A stretch of 64,000 nt of DNA from Allantophomopsis cytisporea (GCA_024752435.1 CP103023.1:558001-622000), one strand, 5' to 3'; counted from the stretch's first letter, positions 35,365 to 46,422 are shown. The notes: generated from the letters alone by a model not told the origin. Numbers and translations: made by a program.

Positions 35365-35956
35365 CGTGCCATACCATACCATGTCTAATGGAGTAGTATT
35401 ACTCTACCATAACTGGCGTGGTGTTGGTTCTTTCCTAAAATACCGAACATACTCTACTGTGTACTTCCATGACTCCGTATGTACGCATCGGAAAAAGGGC
35501 CATCACACACCCACCAGTGCTTTGTATGGATATTGTATCCGTCCATATCCATCCTCATCCTCATCCTCATCCATATTCATACTTTTCCTTGCCTTCCTTG
35601 CACCTGACTCTAGTACTATTGCATCACTTACTTGCCTCGCTCCATATTCATTCTGACTTGACTCATTCACACTACTACGTATGATATGGATATGAATATG
35701 AATATGAATAGGATCATTGAATGAGTGAATGAATGTACTGAATGCCTACTTAGTACAGCTCTAGGTATGGTTTATGTACATACATACGGTACTCGGCCCA
35801 AAAAAGGACTATCTGCATCTACCCAGCCCCCCAGCGGTATCTCATTCATACTTGTCGTACCGCATTAATTGTGGTAGTCCCGCAACATGGCAGACCATGG
35901 CTGACGCAGGCCTTGGATCTGCTGAACCGCTGGGTCTTTCTTTTCGAATGCAGCTC

Positions 35957-36014
35957 TTGGTGCTTGGTGCTTGGTGCTTGGTGCTTAATGCTTGTGCTTG
36001 TGCTTGTGCTTGTA
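35957..36014. repeat. CTTGGTG / CTTGTG array
   Basis: Four GCTTGGT heptamers followed by five CTTGTG hexamers. The minus translation gives an artefactual Gln-Ala repeat. Confidence 0.9.
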
Positions 36015-36446
36015 CTGGCCAAGGGTCTTGCTCACTACTTTGACTTTGACCGCCGACCAAAAAGCATGGTCCACCATGCCTCTCACTTCCCTCCATCAAC
36101 CCCAGGAAGAAGCTCAGAGCCGGTGAATTCCTAACAAGAATGGCCTGTCAGCCCATGACACAGACGTAACTTAATTCATTCAAATTTCGAATATGTTGTC
36201 CTCCATATTTGTGCCTTTGCCGCTGGTGCTGGTTACTCCACACCTCAAAGAGAAAAAGCCCCTTCTGGTAATCAAACCCTCCACCATATATCCTCTCTAT
36301 CATTCTACATCTTCTCTGTCTTCCTTTCCTCTCCCAATAACAATAGCTGCCACTTCCGTTCTTATGTCTTCCTGGTCTTAAGTTCAAAACATACCGACTT
36401 CTTCTAACTCATCGCCCTTATTGTCCTCTTTCTCAAGAAGTCCGAT

Positions 36447-37622
36447 ATGCTTCTCAACTCAGACTATGATGCTGCGGCATATGACGCAAATTTGATGGGC
36501 TACTCCTCAGTGGGCACTTTGCTAGACGACGTATCCTTCCAGATGGCCGCCTCGAATCTCGCTCGAAGAACATCGCGGGGTTCAAATCATCAGAGATATG
36601 GAGGAGGAGCTATGCGTGTCGTTAAACCCTCGAGCGCCAATAACAGCCCTCGTACTACTTTACCTATCGCCAGACGGAGGACGATGATGAATGATATGAA
36701 CACTAGAAAGAGATCTGGCATGGTGGACCAAGCTGCCATGATGGCTGTCGGTACGCCATCAGGATTTGATGATCTATCTGGAATGGAACAGTCAAGTCGG
36801 CCTGTCAGCTGGCATCCTTCCACCCAAATGCCCTTCCAACTGGCACACTCAGACGATATATACATGCAGAACAACCTCAACCGCTTCGATGTTCCACCAA
36901 CTCCTGCAGTATACTCTGGCTACGCATCCCCGGCCTCCTTCTCCCCAGAATCCATGCCATACAACTATTTCGATCAGCCACAATATCCATTTGGAGATTC
37001 CGCAATGATGTCCGCCAACACCTTCGACCCTTCGGCTCCTCTCTACTTTCCTCAGGCGTCTTCAGCATCACAGCAGGACTACAATGATTACTTTACCCAG
37101 CCGGAGAAATTCGACAACACTGGCATGTGTTCCAATGCCGAGTGGAATAGCTTTTCAATGAATGGCTTCCATTCAACCACAGCACCACCGACGCCTGATA
37201 ACTTCCTTCCAATTCAGCACCCAGAGCCATCGCTCCAATCAGACAGCGCTATTCCATATCACTCCCTCGAGGATGAGGAACAGGATGGCGAGGAACTTGT
37301 CGGTATGGGCCTTTATGATGCACCAGAGAAGACAGCTCCGTCGGATCCTCAACTCGACAACTATCGGGCACTGATGATGTCTCAATATCTCGGTCCAACA
37401 TATGCGAAACAGTCACCAGCAAGAAAGGGTCTCAAGCTCGAGGAGACTTGGAACCCACCTGCAAGTGACGACGAGGAAGATGGAGAGAGCGAGGAAGATG
37501 ACGAGGTCTTACCTCAGACCTCTACCACTATCACAGTCGACACCACCAATGACCAAACTCTCGTGCCACAGGCCGATATTGTACCCAATGTGGTACACTT
37601 CAACAACGCGACCTGGATCTAA
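36447..37622 (+). CDS. Acidic, intronless protein of unknown function
   Basis: A single 391-aa open frame beginning MLLNSDYDAAAYDANLMGYS. I do not recognise a named domain, although the sequence looks like a conserved filamentous-fungal protein. The N-terminal 100 residues include a basic stretch (LARRTSRGSNHQR, IARRRTMM, TRKRSG) that could act as a nuclear signal. The middle is rich in Pro, Ser, Gln, Tyr and Phe. An acidic block EDEEQDGEELVGMGLYDAP precedes LDNYRALMMSQYLGPTYAK, RKGLKLEETWNPPASDDEED and the end VHFNNATWI. Codon use and composition are gene-like, unlike the short repeat ORFs upstream. Basic-then-acidic layout suggests a nuclear or transcription-related role, which is inference. 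A 14.8 kb gene-free region lies upstream. Confidence 0.85.
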   Translation: MLLNSDYDAAAYDANLMGYSSVGTLLDDVSFQMAASNLARRTSRGSNHQRYGGGAMRVVKPSSANNSPRTTLPIARRRTMMNDMNTRKRSGMVDQAAMMAVGTPSGFDDLSGMEQSSRPVSWHPSTQMPFQLAHSDDIYMQNNLNRFDVPPTPAVYSGYASPASFSPESMPYNYFDQPQYPFGDSAMMSANTFDPSAPLYFPQASSASQQDYNDYFTQPEKFDNTGMCSNAEWNSFSMNGFHSTTAPPTPDNFLPIQHPEPSLQSDSAIPYHSLEDEEQDGEELVGMGLYDAPEKTAPSDPQLDNYRALMMSQYLGPTYAKQSPARKGLKLEETWNPPASDDEEDGESEEDDEVLPQTSTTITVDTTNDQTLVPQADIVPNVVHFNNATWI

Positions 37623-38603
37623 GCTCCATGGGTTAAAGGCGTACTTGATATCTTTACTTGTTTTTGTTTCTATTTTTGAGAAAAGTCCTTACTAGCATAG
37701 CATAGCGAATCGGTTGGGAAACTTTGGGGGGCATGGGAAAAAGGGCATCCACCAATGCGAGGGATATTATCGGCGCACTTAAACTGAGAGCGAGACTGAG
37801 GGAGTCCCTGGTGGGCTTGACTTCGTCTTGGCTTTTGTGGCTTTGGCGTTTTTACGATTTACGCATGACCGGGTGTTACTGTTGGTGATTGACGCCGGAG
37901 ATTATACCCATATCCATGAATGAATAGAATAAATCAAAGAATAACTTATATACTGTTTCTCTGTGCTTGCGTGTGTGGTTTGTTTGAAAAATTGAATATT
38001 TTTGATCTGTTCATATAGTATGGTGTGAAGCTCTTTCAGTTTCTGCGAGATCGTTGTTTGGTTAGTTTGGTAAATGTTAGAGTTGAGTTGAGAATAATTA
38101 AGATAAATACTGAAATGTTCATAATCTATTCTAATCAATTGAAATTCGATAGGAGAAATAATTATATAATATGGAGGGTTTATTAAAAAGCCATAAGTAT
38201 ATTCAAGGTCAACAATACGGATTGTGGTTGAATATATGATCCTTTTTCTACTGAACTGCCAGTCTCATTCTACAAACATCATAGAAGAGCCGACAACAGT
38301 GCCAAGCTTTTCTCACGCGAGGCTCTGCGGGTAGCTGCAGGAGGCTAAGATAACGTGAGCCTCGCTGAACCGTCACTAATCATCACCAAAACCTCCATTT
38401 TTTTCTTCTTGTATTTCTTTTATAGACGACTTTATATGAAGTTGAGCCGTAGTGAGTGACAAAATTGATGTTGCTATAGTTCCAGTGTTTTTCAGTGTTC
38501 CCCGAAATTTGCACGCATCGACCCCGGCATAAAATCAAGGTCTTCTCGTACAAACCCCACGAATACTCTTGACCTTTGAGACGGGAAATACCACGCGCAA
38601 AAA
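37623..38603. other. Spacer between the acidic unknown and Las1
   Basis: 981 bases with an A/T-rich core (about 37,900-38,240) and no supportable ORF. It probably holds the 3' UTR of the unknown gene and the Las1 promoter. Confidence 0.55.
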
Positions 38604-39433
38604 ATGGTCCAATACATAATCAACCCATGGCGAGCTCGCCACGAGCTCCTCGCCGTCCGCGCAGAGTTCTACCCAGAAGCAGACACCCTCTCCACAACAG
38701 CGCTCTCCAGGCAACGACACGCCGTAGCCCTCGTATCGGTATGGATGCAGCGCGGCGCATGCCCTCACCTCGTGGAGTCAACGGCGCTGCTGACATCCGC
38801 CATCCTCGACGACGTGCCCGGCGCCACGCCGTACTCGGTGCGCGCCACCTACTCCACGGCCATCTGCCGCTTCGTCACCGGCCTGCTGGACGGCTTCCAG
38901 GACAAGAAGCGTAAGCAGAGCATGTATGCCATCGCCAAGGATATCGGCCTGCCGGCGACCTTTGTCGAGCTCAGGCACCAGGCTACCCATGAGGAGTTGC
39001 CAGCGCTGCCTAAGTTTAGGAATGCCGCTAGGAAGGCGATGGTTTGGATCTGGGAGTATTATTGGCGGGATTTGCGGGATGAGGGCGAGGGGGAAGGGGA
39101 GATTTCCGGACTGGTTGAGATGGGTGTTGATGGAGGCGTGGCTGAGGAGGGGCGTCAGGTGGAGGCTCTTGCTGGTGTGACGAGTAGGTCGGCGGTGCAG
39201 ATGAAGGGCCAGTTGGGGAAATCTAAAGTGCGGGTGGACGCAGCGCGGGCTATGAATTCGGATGACGTGAAGGGGAAGGGGTAAGCATTCATTTTGGAAT
39301 TCTGTGCGTTGGTATGCGCTGATATTGTGATAGAGTTCAGCAACCGATTACGAAGGATAGACTTCAAGGTTGGACGCTGTGGGAGGGTCCGTGGATACCA
39401 ACTCCAATTGGAGTCGTTCGTGACGTCGCTTGA
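38604..39433 (+). CDS. las1: Las1, pre-rRNA ITS2 endoribonuclease
   Basis: Two exons, 38604-39280 and 39334-39433, give 258 aa. The intron is required: reading on would stop immediately at GGG-TAA, while the join restores the ending WTLWEGPWIPTPIGVVRDVA typical of the family. The N-terminus MVQYIINPWRARHELLAVRA and the HEPN catalytic motif RHQATH (residues 124-129) in ELRHQATHEELPALP identify Las1. Las1, together with the Grc3 kinase, cleaves ITS2 during 60S ribosome maturation in the nucleolus. The protein is short beside budding-yeast Las1 (about 500 residues), because the linker between the HEPN domain and the C-terminal motif is only about 100 residues. It converges on eIF2B-delta. Confidence 0.93.
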
Positions 39434-39798
39434 GATTTTGGCGACGCGCTTTGAGACAACCAACAGTGTGGATCACAAGATGACAGAATAACCCACTTGA
39501 AAAAAGCTTCCTTAGACTGAGAGCAGTCCACGTTCCAGTCAGAGAAAGTCAAGAAGAAGACAGGAGAAAGCATGGCACGCATGAAAAAATAACCAAGAAG
39601 CTACGAGAATCTTCAACTAAAAACAGCCAGAAGTTGACAAGAACCATGTAGATTATAGAATCTAGATTTGCCCCTTCTAAAGCAGCCCTGCTTCACCATA
39701 CTCTATACAGCCTCCTTTTGTACCTCCGAACGCCCGCTATGCCCGTCACTCTCACCCACCACAAACATATCAATATTCTTATCGGCAACCCTTCCAAA
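39434..39798. other. Tail-to-tail spacer between Las1 and eIF2B-delta
   Basis: 365 bases between two stop codons. No ORF or repeat of note. Confidence 0.5.
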
Positions 39799-41323
39799 TC
39801 ACTGGCCCTCGTTGCCCAGTCTGTGCACAACTGGCACGGAACTAGGTGGCAAGACGCCAAACTCAGTGATAACCATCTTGATGTATTCTGCAGGGGTAAC
39901 ATCATAAAGCAGGTTCAATAGCTGCAAATTCTTCTGCTCCTTCCAGCCTGCCAAAATAGCCTTTCCACCCACTCCATTGCGTCCAGCTAAGAGCAGCTCA
40001 TCTGGTGGTGCTATTTCATTCATGACAATAGAATCCAGAGCAACCTTCTCGGTGAACTTAATACTCTCACAGAGGACAATAACAGGGCGGTCGTGGTCGA
40101 AGGCCTCCATAGCCACTTGAGCGGTTCCACAACGACTGTAGAGACGTCCGTTACTCATCATTGCATGTGCACCGACTAACACCTTCGTAGCATCGGCAAT
40201 GTTGTGACTAAGACCGGACATTTGGACGAGTTTGATCTCGAGACCTGGGAGTTGTATCAGAGATCTCGCAAGTGATTGTCCCTCGTGAAGCGGTCTGGAG
40301 TCTACAATGATGACCTTAAATTTCCTGCCGTTGTGGTAGGCCTTAACGATGGCCTTCTCGACAATAGAACTCTTGGCATGTGTAAGGATGACATCGCCGT
40401 CGCGGATGTTTGCTGCTGCGCTCTCGGCAATGACAGTATCCGCTAAGGTGACCTTGTTGCGAATAAATTCATCAATTGCAGCGCAAAGGTCCTCCTTCGC
40501 TTCGGCATCTGGGACGTCAATATCCACCTTGGAGATTTCGAGCTTGAGCCATCTGATGGCGTTTCCCATTGATACAGAGAGTGGTCGACACGAGGCCAAA
40601 AAGTCGATTTGGGGTGAAAGGACGTGTGATGTAAGATGTCTGGTGAGAGTGTTTCCAGGAGGCGTTGTGTATGATTCAATAACCTATAAATTGTCAGCCC
40701 CATCGTGTATTGATATGAGTATTCCAACTCACCCGTTTGAGCGACTCGAGAGTAGCCACAAATCTAGCATTACTTCCACAAATCTCGTAGTTGCTCATCT
40801 GCAGTCCTGTCGCCTGCACAGAAGGATGAACTTCCTTACTGATACCCGCAAGTGTAGTCGTTCGCATCCTCGAGTAAAGATGTCCAAACAACCTCACATT
40901 CTTATTCTCCTTCTTCTCCTCCGCTGGCGGCGGATTCGCAGTAGTGCCTTGCTGCTGGCCACGAATAGGCAATTGTCTGCTATCCGGCGCCGAAGAACCA
41001 GATCGCCTCTGCTGGGAAGGGCCAGCATCCTTGCCCTTCTGCGCCTGGCCCTTTGACTGCAATTTCGCCGCTTGCGATGCAAGGTCCGCTCGTGCTGCCG
41101 CCGGTGCGGCGCCGCCAAACTTCTCCTGCTGTGCTTGTGCTCGTCGTGCCGCCTTCTCCTCCTTTGCCCGCTTCTTCAATTCCGCTCCTGATAGCTTCGG
41201 CGCTTCGGATCCGCCTGCCGCTGCGGGCTTTGCGACTCCTTTGCCTTTGTCTGTGTCCTTCGCGACCGCCTCGGCCTCGGGCGCACTCGCCGTGGGATTT
41301 GTGACTTTCTCTGCTGCCGACAT
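39799..41323 (-). CDS. gcd2: Translation initiation factor eIF2B subunit delta
   Basis: Two exons on minus, 41323-40733 and 40683-39799, give 491 aa. The first 140 residues are Ala/Lys/Glu/Gln-rich and disordered (ELKKRAKEEKAARRAQAQ). The eIF2B alpha/beta/delta fold follows from about 155. Conserved segments are VRLFGHLYSRM, NARFVATLESLKRVIESY, IRDGDVILTHAKSSIVEKA, FKVIIVDSRPLHEGQSLA, GAHAMMSNGRLYSRCGTAQV and VVHRLGNEG at the end. eIF2B recycles eIF2-GDP to eIF2-GTP; delta sits in the regulatory core that senses phosphorylated eIF2. The N-terminal extension, absent from the alpha and beta subunits, and the ordered motifs favour delta. Confidence 0.94.
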
Positions 41324-42160
41324 TTTGGCGGAGGTGGATCTGTTTTGGTGCAGCTATGTACAAATTTTCTGGTGAATATGAGAAGTTGTGCGCTTGTGGG
41401 CGGTCCAGAGAGACGTTATAAATTCTGGGCGGAGTAGAAGTTGAGTCACACCGGAATCACCTGTCGTAGCGTCGCAAAATTTTTATTATTGGTCACGGAA
41501 ATGGCGATGGTTTGATGAATAAGTGCTCTAACGTATAGAAGCTAGGAACTATGTGTCGAGGACTGGCTTGCGATGTTAAAATTGTCAAGAATTAATTTTT
41601 GGGTGTATCTGCTATCGTCGAATATTTAGCCGCGCGCGGCTATCAAGGCAAGGTATCTAAGTCCGCGAACCACTCCATGATTAATGATGCACGTTACATC
41701 AACAACCACTTTCAACGTCACCTAGCCAAACATAACTACATGCACTTTCGGAATCAAACGGGGATGTATTGTTATATGTCAGCATGTAATTTTCCCCACG
41801 TTATCAGCCGTTCTAAGTACTACATTGCCAGTCTGAGTAAAAGTACTCGAGCATAGGCCAAGCTACTTCTTTTTGTTCAACAAACACATGCAGTAGTTAT
41901 AAAAGCATGGGATCAGAGTAGAAGAGGCTTCACTCGTACCCACAACAATCAAGCACACGAAGCCTATACCACACTGGTGGTGATTTATGTATTGGTATAT
42001 TTGGTAGTCTCTCGCCGCCAAAGGATCTGCAAATGTAGTCCTGAAGCCAACTGTATGTACAAGTTTGTCGAAACGGCTAGTCGTCTGATGGCTTCTAGCG
42101 TACTCTCTGGCGTACTCTTGTGTTTCCCTTCACTTCATATCAAGTCCTAAATCATGGTCC
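41324..42160. other. 837-base spacer, no supportable gene
   Basis: It lies between the eIF2B-delta start and the 3' end of the complex I-like gene. One short ORF (41,599-41,856) has no motif. The composition is A/T-leaning. Confidence 0.5.
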
Positions 42161-42507
42161 TTATGCCTCCTCTGCCTCACGCTCTGCTCTGCGTGCTCTC
42201 TTCTCCAACAAAGCGGTCCTTCTGGCACCCAAAATAGTTTGTTGTCTGGCATCAACACCGGTCAACCAGTAACCAAAGGTGGCTCCAGTACCAGCGAAGA
42301 CTGGGTAGACCCACAACGATTCCTTGTTGAAGAAAGGACGCATCTCAAGACCGAGTTGCCAGAAGCGAACGGCAAGGCCTATGAACACCGGATATTAGCT
42401 TCAAGAATCTAGACAAGAGACCAGTGGAATTTGCAAAATAGGGCCTATGACGATCTGATATTGGGGACCGTACCGAAACCTCCCCAGAAGAGGACCTTGG
42501 TAACCAT
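42161..42507 (-). CDS. Small mitochondrial membrane protein, probable complex I accessory subunit
   Basis: Two exons on minus, 42507-42474 and 42378-42161, give 83 aa starting MVTKVLFWGGFGLAVRFWQLG. The first exon is only 34 bases and was found from the donor GTACGG and the frame. The protein has two hydrophobic stretches, about 5-20 and 35-52, linked by EMRPFFNKESLWVYP, and a highly charged C-terminal helix (ARRTALLEKRARRAEREAEEA). This matches a small fungal family that I recall as the NADH:ubiquinone oxidoreductase 14 kDa subunit. I cannot confirm which mammalian subunit it matches, and another inner-membrane protein is possible. It diverges from the SHG1-domain gene across 388 bases. Confidence 0.65.
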
Positions 42508-42895
42508 TGTGTCGGATGAAGAGGGTGTTGACGTTCAATAATTTGCAGGGATCAATTCGAGCGACTTTCTAAACCGTCCGGCAGGTAAGATGGTCTTTGT
42601 AATTGGCAATGCGTTAATAGTAAGGTGATCGTAATGCCGAGGAGCAGTTGACATTGGAATTGGTCGTCGCTTATTCGCTATTCAAACGGAGTAATGTTGT
42701 TCCAGTGGAGCTCGACAAGCGCGTTTCTGTCGCGACTTGCTCTGCGGATCTTACCAGGAATGCCAAGGTTCAGCCTCGCATGTGAAGTTCAATCCTCAAT
42801 TCTGGACGAAACACAACTTATTCTGAGTTTTTGTCAACTCACATTTTCGAACCTGTAATAAGCTTTCAAGATGTTCTGACATACAGGTGTTTAAA
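42508..42895. promoter_or_regulatory. Divergent promoter, complex I-like / SHG1-RS genes
   Basis: 388 bases separate the two start codons and must hold both promoters. No TATA box or strong known motif was picked out. Confidence 0.45.
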
Positions 42896-45374
42896 ATGTC
42901 GACAACAACAACGCAACCCGATGCTGAAGGTGCATCCAAACGCCAAAAACTCAAAGCGTCTGATTTACCTTTATCTTCGGCAACGAGAAGCGCGATTGAA
43001 GAGTTGTCGCACACATTCAAAAAGAAGGGGAATTATGATGGATTACGGAAGAATGTTTGGAAGGACTTTGAGGGCAGCGTATGGCTCCATTTTTGATTGT
43101 TTTATTAGAATTGCTTAGTTGAACTGACCTTTGTTCTAGGCTCACGAGAAAGAATTTACGGCATCTATCCTCGAGCTTGCCGGAAAGAAAATCGAAGAGT
43201 CTCCCGAACAATATCTCAAACCGGAGCGTACAAAGGCAGTGATGCTCCTAGAGGGTGCTGTTGACAGAGCGGGAATTTACCAGACAGTCGAACAACAGAT
43301 TGACGACCTGATTGCCACGCATCGAGACGCTATTGAAGGTGGTATCCGAAACATACGAAAGGAAGAGATCGGTGAGGAGGCTGCTAACAAGGAGCAATTG
43401 CGGGGAAGCAAGTCGGATAGCGAATATGCAGAAGAGACTACGAGAAAGCGGCGAGAGCGCAATAAGATCAGAGACGAATTACGAGAAAAGGAAAAGGCAC
43501 TTGCTGAGCAGAAACGCCAGTACGAAAAGGCCCAAAAGCGCGATGCGGAGAGGAAACGTGAAGCCGAGGATGCTCGAAGACGTGAGGAACGGGAGGCCAG
43601 GAGGAAAGCAGAGCAAAGCAATTCGAGGAGCCGTCGTACAAGTACCCACGACATTCGAGAAACGAAGCCTAAGGCAGAGCTATCAAAGGAGGATATTGAT
43701 AGGTTGGAACAGGAGGCAGAACAAGAGGCACTTGCCCAGCTCTTGCGTGATGGCAAGAAGGTGTCTCAGACACGACATCAGATCGAAGCTGAGGTGGATG
43801 AGACACTTGCACCTCCTCCCCGAAAATCAATGCCTGCATCCGCCATCAAGCCGATATCCCGCGATACACCTGTCAGATCAATCGAAATCAAGAAGGAGAC
43901 CGCAAAGGGCAAGTCGGATGCTATGGAGGATGTGAGAACAGATCGACCACCTACTCCCAGGGGACCCAAAGCAGATTTGGACAGGGACAGACGAGAGAAA
44001 GCAAGAAGTCGCACTCGCGACCGAGAGTATGGGTATAGGGACAGCCGGGATGACCGGAGTACCCGATATCGATCCAGATCTCGAGATCGTCGTGAATCTC
44101 CTTCGCGTAGACCAGTTAATAGCAGGAGAAGTCGATCAAGGAGTCGTCGTCGTGACTACCGTTCCCGCTCTAGAGATCGCCGTGATACACGTCGGGAAAC
44201 ACGTTCTCCAGCACGATCCCACCGGAGAAGTAGGTCCCCCAGGAGAAGTAGGTCACCAATTATACGCCGACGGTCAAGGTCAAGAGAGCGCCGCAGACGC
44301 CATTCAACACCAAGAAGAGACACATCCCATGAAAGACGCAAGTTGGAGCAAGCCAAACAGCGCGAGAAAGAAGCCAAAGAGTATCTTGCAGCGACACAGG
44401 GTCTCAAGCTCGGAAAGCTGGCAGCAGAAGATAAAACTCCACGATCGCCGACCGTGAAGCGGGAAGATAAAGAGAAGCCATCTATACCGTCAAGCAAATG
44501 GGAGAAGCCGGAAGTTCCGACAAGTCCGACAGCAAGTCGTAAACGTGAAGAATCTACTCAACTTGATTCTGCTATCAAGAGAGAAAGCAGAGCACGGAGC
44601 AGATCTAAGGATACTGAGAGGCGGGCAAGCCGAGTTGATAGACATTCGAGTCCAGTTGAGCGCGATCGTTGGGTACCCGGATCATCTGTAAAGAGAGAGA
44701 GCACAACGGCCAGAAGCCCAACAAGAAAGGATCATGGCAAGGATGGAGCCGTAGAGGTGGATAAGGATAAGCCTAGTGGAAAAGATCGCGATAGGGAAAG
44801 AGACAGAAGCCGCGATAGAAGTCGTGATCGGGATAGGTACAGGGATAGGGACAGAGACAGAGATCGTGACAGAGATCGGGATAGAGATAGCCGTAGGGAT
44901 TCCCGGCGCCTTCCTGAAGTACGGACCAAGTATGAGAGCTATAGGCCCGGTGCAGATGCAGCAGATGAGGACGCTCCAAGGGTATCGCCTTCTGCGACAA
45001 GAAAAAGACATCGCAGCCGGAGTCGAAGCAGAAGCAGGAGTCGAAGACGATCTCGGGACAGGGATGGCGAGCGGGAGAAGCCAAGGGTGCGGAGCCGAAG
45101 CCGTGACAGGACTGAGCGACGAGAGAGTCGGAGACAGAGGAGCCGCTCGAGGTCCCGTGATCGAGACCGCGACTCTACGCGTAGAAGAAGGAGCAGGAGT
45201 CGATCTACTGTAAGGGATAGGAGCAGAGACAGGGATAGCCATCGAGATCGGGACAGAAGGGACCGCGAAAGGGATAGGGATAGGGATGACCGAAGGTATA
45301 GGGATAGGAGTCGTAGCAGAGACCGAAGCAGAGACCGCAGGAGAGACTCACGCCGAGACTCGAGGCGAGACTAA
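42896..45374 (+). CDS. COMPASS SHG1/BOD1-domain protein with long RS/RD-rich tail
   Basis: Two exons, 42896-43078 and 43140-45374, give 805 aa. Residues about 20-120 form the SHG1/BOD1 domain: LPLSSATRSAIEELSHTFKK, GNYDGLRKNVWKDFEGSAHE, FTASILELAGKKIEESP and VMLLEGAVDRAGIYQTVEQQ. Shg1 is a subunit of the Set1/COMPASS histone H3K4 methyltransferase. A charged coiled coil follows (about 150-260: ERNKIRDELREKEKALAEQK). The rest is Arg/Ser- and Arg/Asp-rich, with SR-type dipeptides (SRSRSRRR) and a near-perfect RD alternation around 44,760-44,900. Yeast Shg1 is small (about 140 aa), so the 650-residue tail is a filamentous-fungal addition with the look of a splicing-factor RS domain. The frame starts at the ATG following an in-frame GTG. 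Confidence 0.88.
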
Positions 45375-45903
45375 CTTGGGAAGACTTGCCCGCAACGATT
45401 CATGTTTCTTGATCATATGCATTGTCGATACCCTTTTGTATTACAACCTTGAAAACATTAATGCTTCTTCTCGAACATGCTCTGAGTCCTCATAAAATCT
45501 ATCCGTTTACATGAACATCACTAGAAGCAGATCCAACTGAAAAAACATGACTGAAATCAAAGCTCCATTTTTGTTTGCAGAAAGAGCGGGTATCTATCTC
45601 GAACACGAAGTAACCTATAGGCCTTCATAATATAATACTGTCCAACTGAACTCGGTGTGCCCGATTGATATGATCAAAACGAAAACCAGCCTCAATAATG
45701 GTCATGGTACTATCCAGATCGACGAGACAATACCGAGAAGTGTGAACAGCGTACAGGAAAGGCGAGACCGACACCAAGCATACTTGCCCCAGGCATCAGT
45801 CAATCTACCACCTATCCACATCTGATCAATACCCTCGTAGTCTAAGTCTCTATCGAATCTGAATATCATGCAGCTGCGTAAAACAAATAGACAAGAACAA
45901 ACC
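45375..45903. other. Tail-to-tail spacer between SHG1-RS and NOPCHAP1-like genes
   Basis: 529 bases between two stop codons. No supportable ORF; A/T-leaning, consistent with two 3' UTRs. Confidence 0.5.
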
Positions 45904-46410
45904 CTACAATTCCTGGATACCCTTTCCCTTCTGCGTATCATTTCCTTTCTTCTGACCTTTGAGTCGCTGCATAACATCCTCCCCATCCTCACTCTCAGAT
46001 TCCTCCTCATCCGAGGACTCGCCATCCTTCTTCTCCTCCAAAACACCAAGTCCAAGATTCATCTCAATATGCTGCTCTTCCTCATCCTCCTCATTCACTT
46101 CTATCCCGACTTTCTTGCCAGCTTTTACCTGGTCCTCAAGCTCCTTGTTCGCAGCAGCCATCTGCGCAAGGAAGGCAGGTAGTTTGGAGCCCATGGACGA
46201 GGTAGGAAGCTTGAAATTGGGTTTCTGGATGTTCGGACGGACGTTGATGACTTCTTCTTTGTTGGTAGCGGTAGTGGTAGAAGCTTTGGATGATGTCTCG
46301 GTCTTGTTGTTGTTATTGATGCTACTGGTGTTACGCACTGGGGAGGTCTCTTCATCGGTTGAGGAGCCGGACGACGAAGTGTCGGAGATGTCGGCTGGAT
46401 TGGAATTCAT
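45904..46410 (-). CDS. NOPCHAP1-like (DUF4598) snoRNP assembly factor
   Basis: An intronless 168-aa frame. The first 55 residues are Ser/Thr/Asn-rich. The conserved core includes VRPNIQKPNFKLPTSSM, KLPAFLAQMAAANKELEDQV and HIEMNLGLGVLEEKKDGE, after which the sequence turns acidic and Lys-rich. This core, a Pro-Asn-Phe strand, a short amphipathic helix and an I-E-M-(N/D)-x-G-L-G-V motif, is that of the DUF4598 family. Its human member NOPCHAP1 helps load NOP58 with R2TP during box C/D snoRNP assembly. Role by family only. The start is only 12 bases from the stop of the minus-strand gene upstream of it, so the two genes are almost abutting. Confidence 0.7.
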   Translation of the reverse strand: MNSNPADISDTSSSGSSTDEETSPVRNTSSINNNNKTETSSKASTTTATNKEEVINVRPNIQKPNFKLPTSSMGSKLPAFLAQMAAANKELEDQVKAGKKVGIEVNEEDEEEQHIEMNLGLGVLEEKKDGESSDEEESESEDGEDVMQRLKGQKKGNDTQKGKGIQEL

Positions 46411-46422
46411 GATTGTAGATTA

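Larger units (their letters stand above)
21685..36446. other. 14.8 kb gene desert rich in microsatellites
   Basis: I find no supportable protein gene on either strand. The ORFs are 60-170 codons, mostly translations of tandem repeats or of C/T- and A/G-rich DNA, with no motifs and no convincing splice extension. The region holds more than a dozen simple arrays (ACTCG, TATG, CATC, GA, ATAC, AAT, TAG, ACATGA, AAGGT, CTTGGTG). It also has a GC-richer patch at about 27,780-28,060 and a TACTCCGTA at 31,875. No transposon terminal repeats or transposase motifs were recognised. It lies upstream of the acidic unknown gene, so part may be a long regulatory region or untranslated leader. Confidence 0.6.

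Noticed and set aside
38359..38380. GC-rich inverted fragments (GAGGCTC) upstream of Las1, considered as transposon ends
   Set aside because: Arms are only 6-7 bases, not flanked by a target-site duplication.
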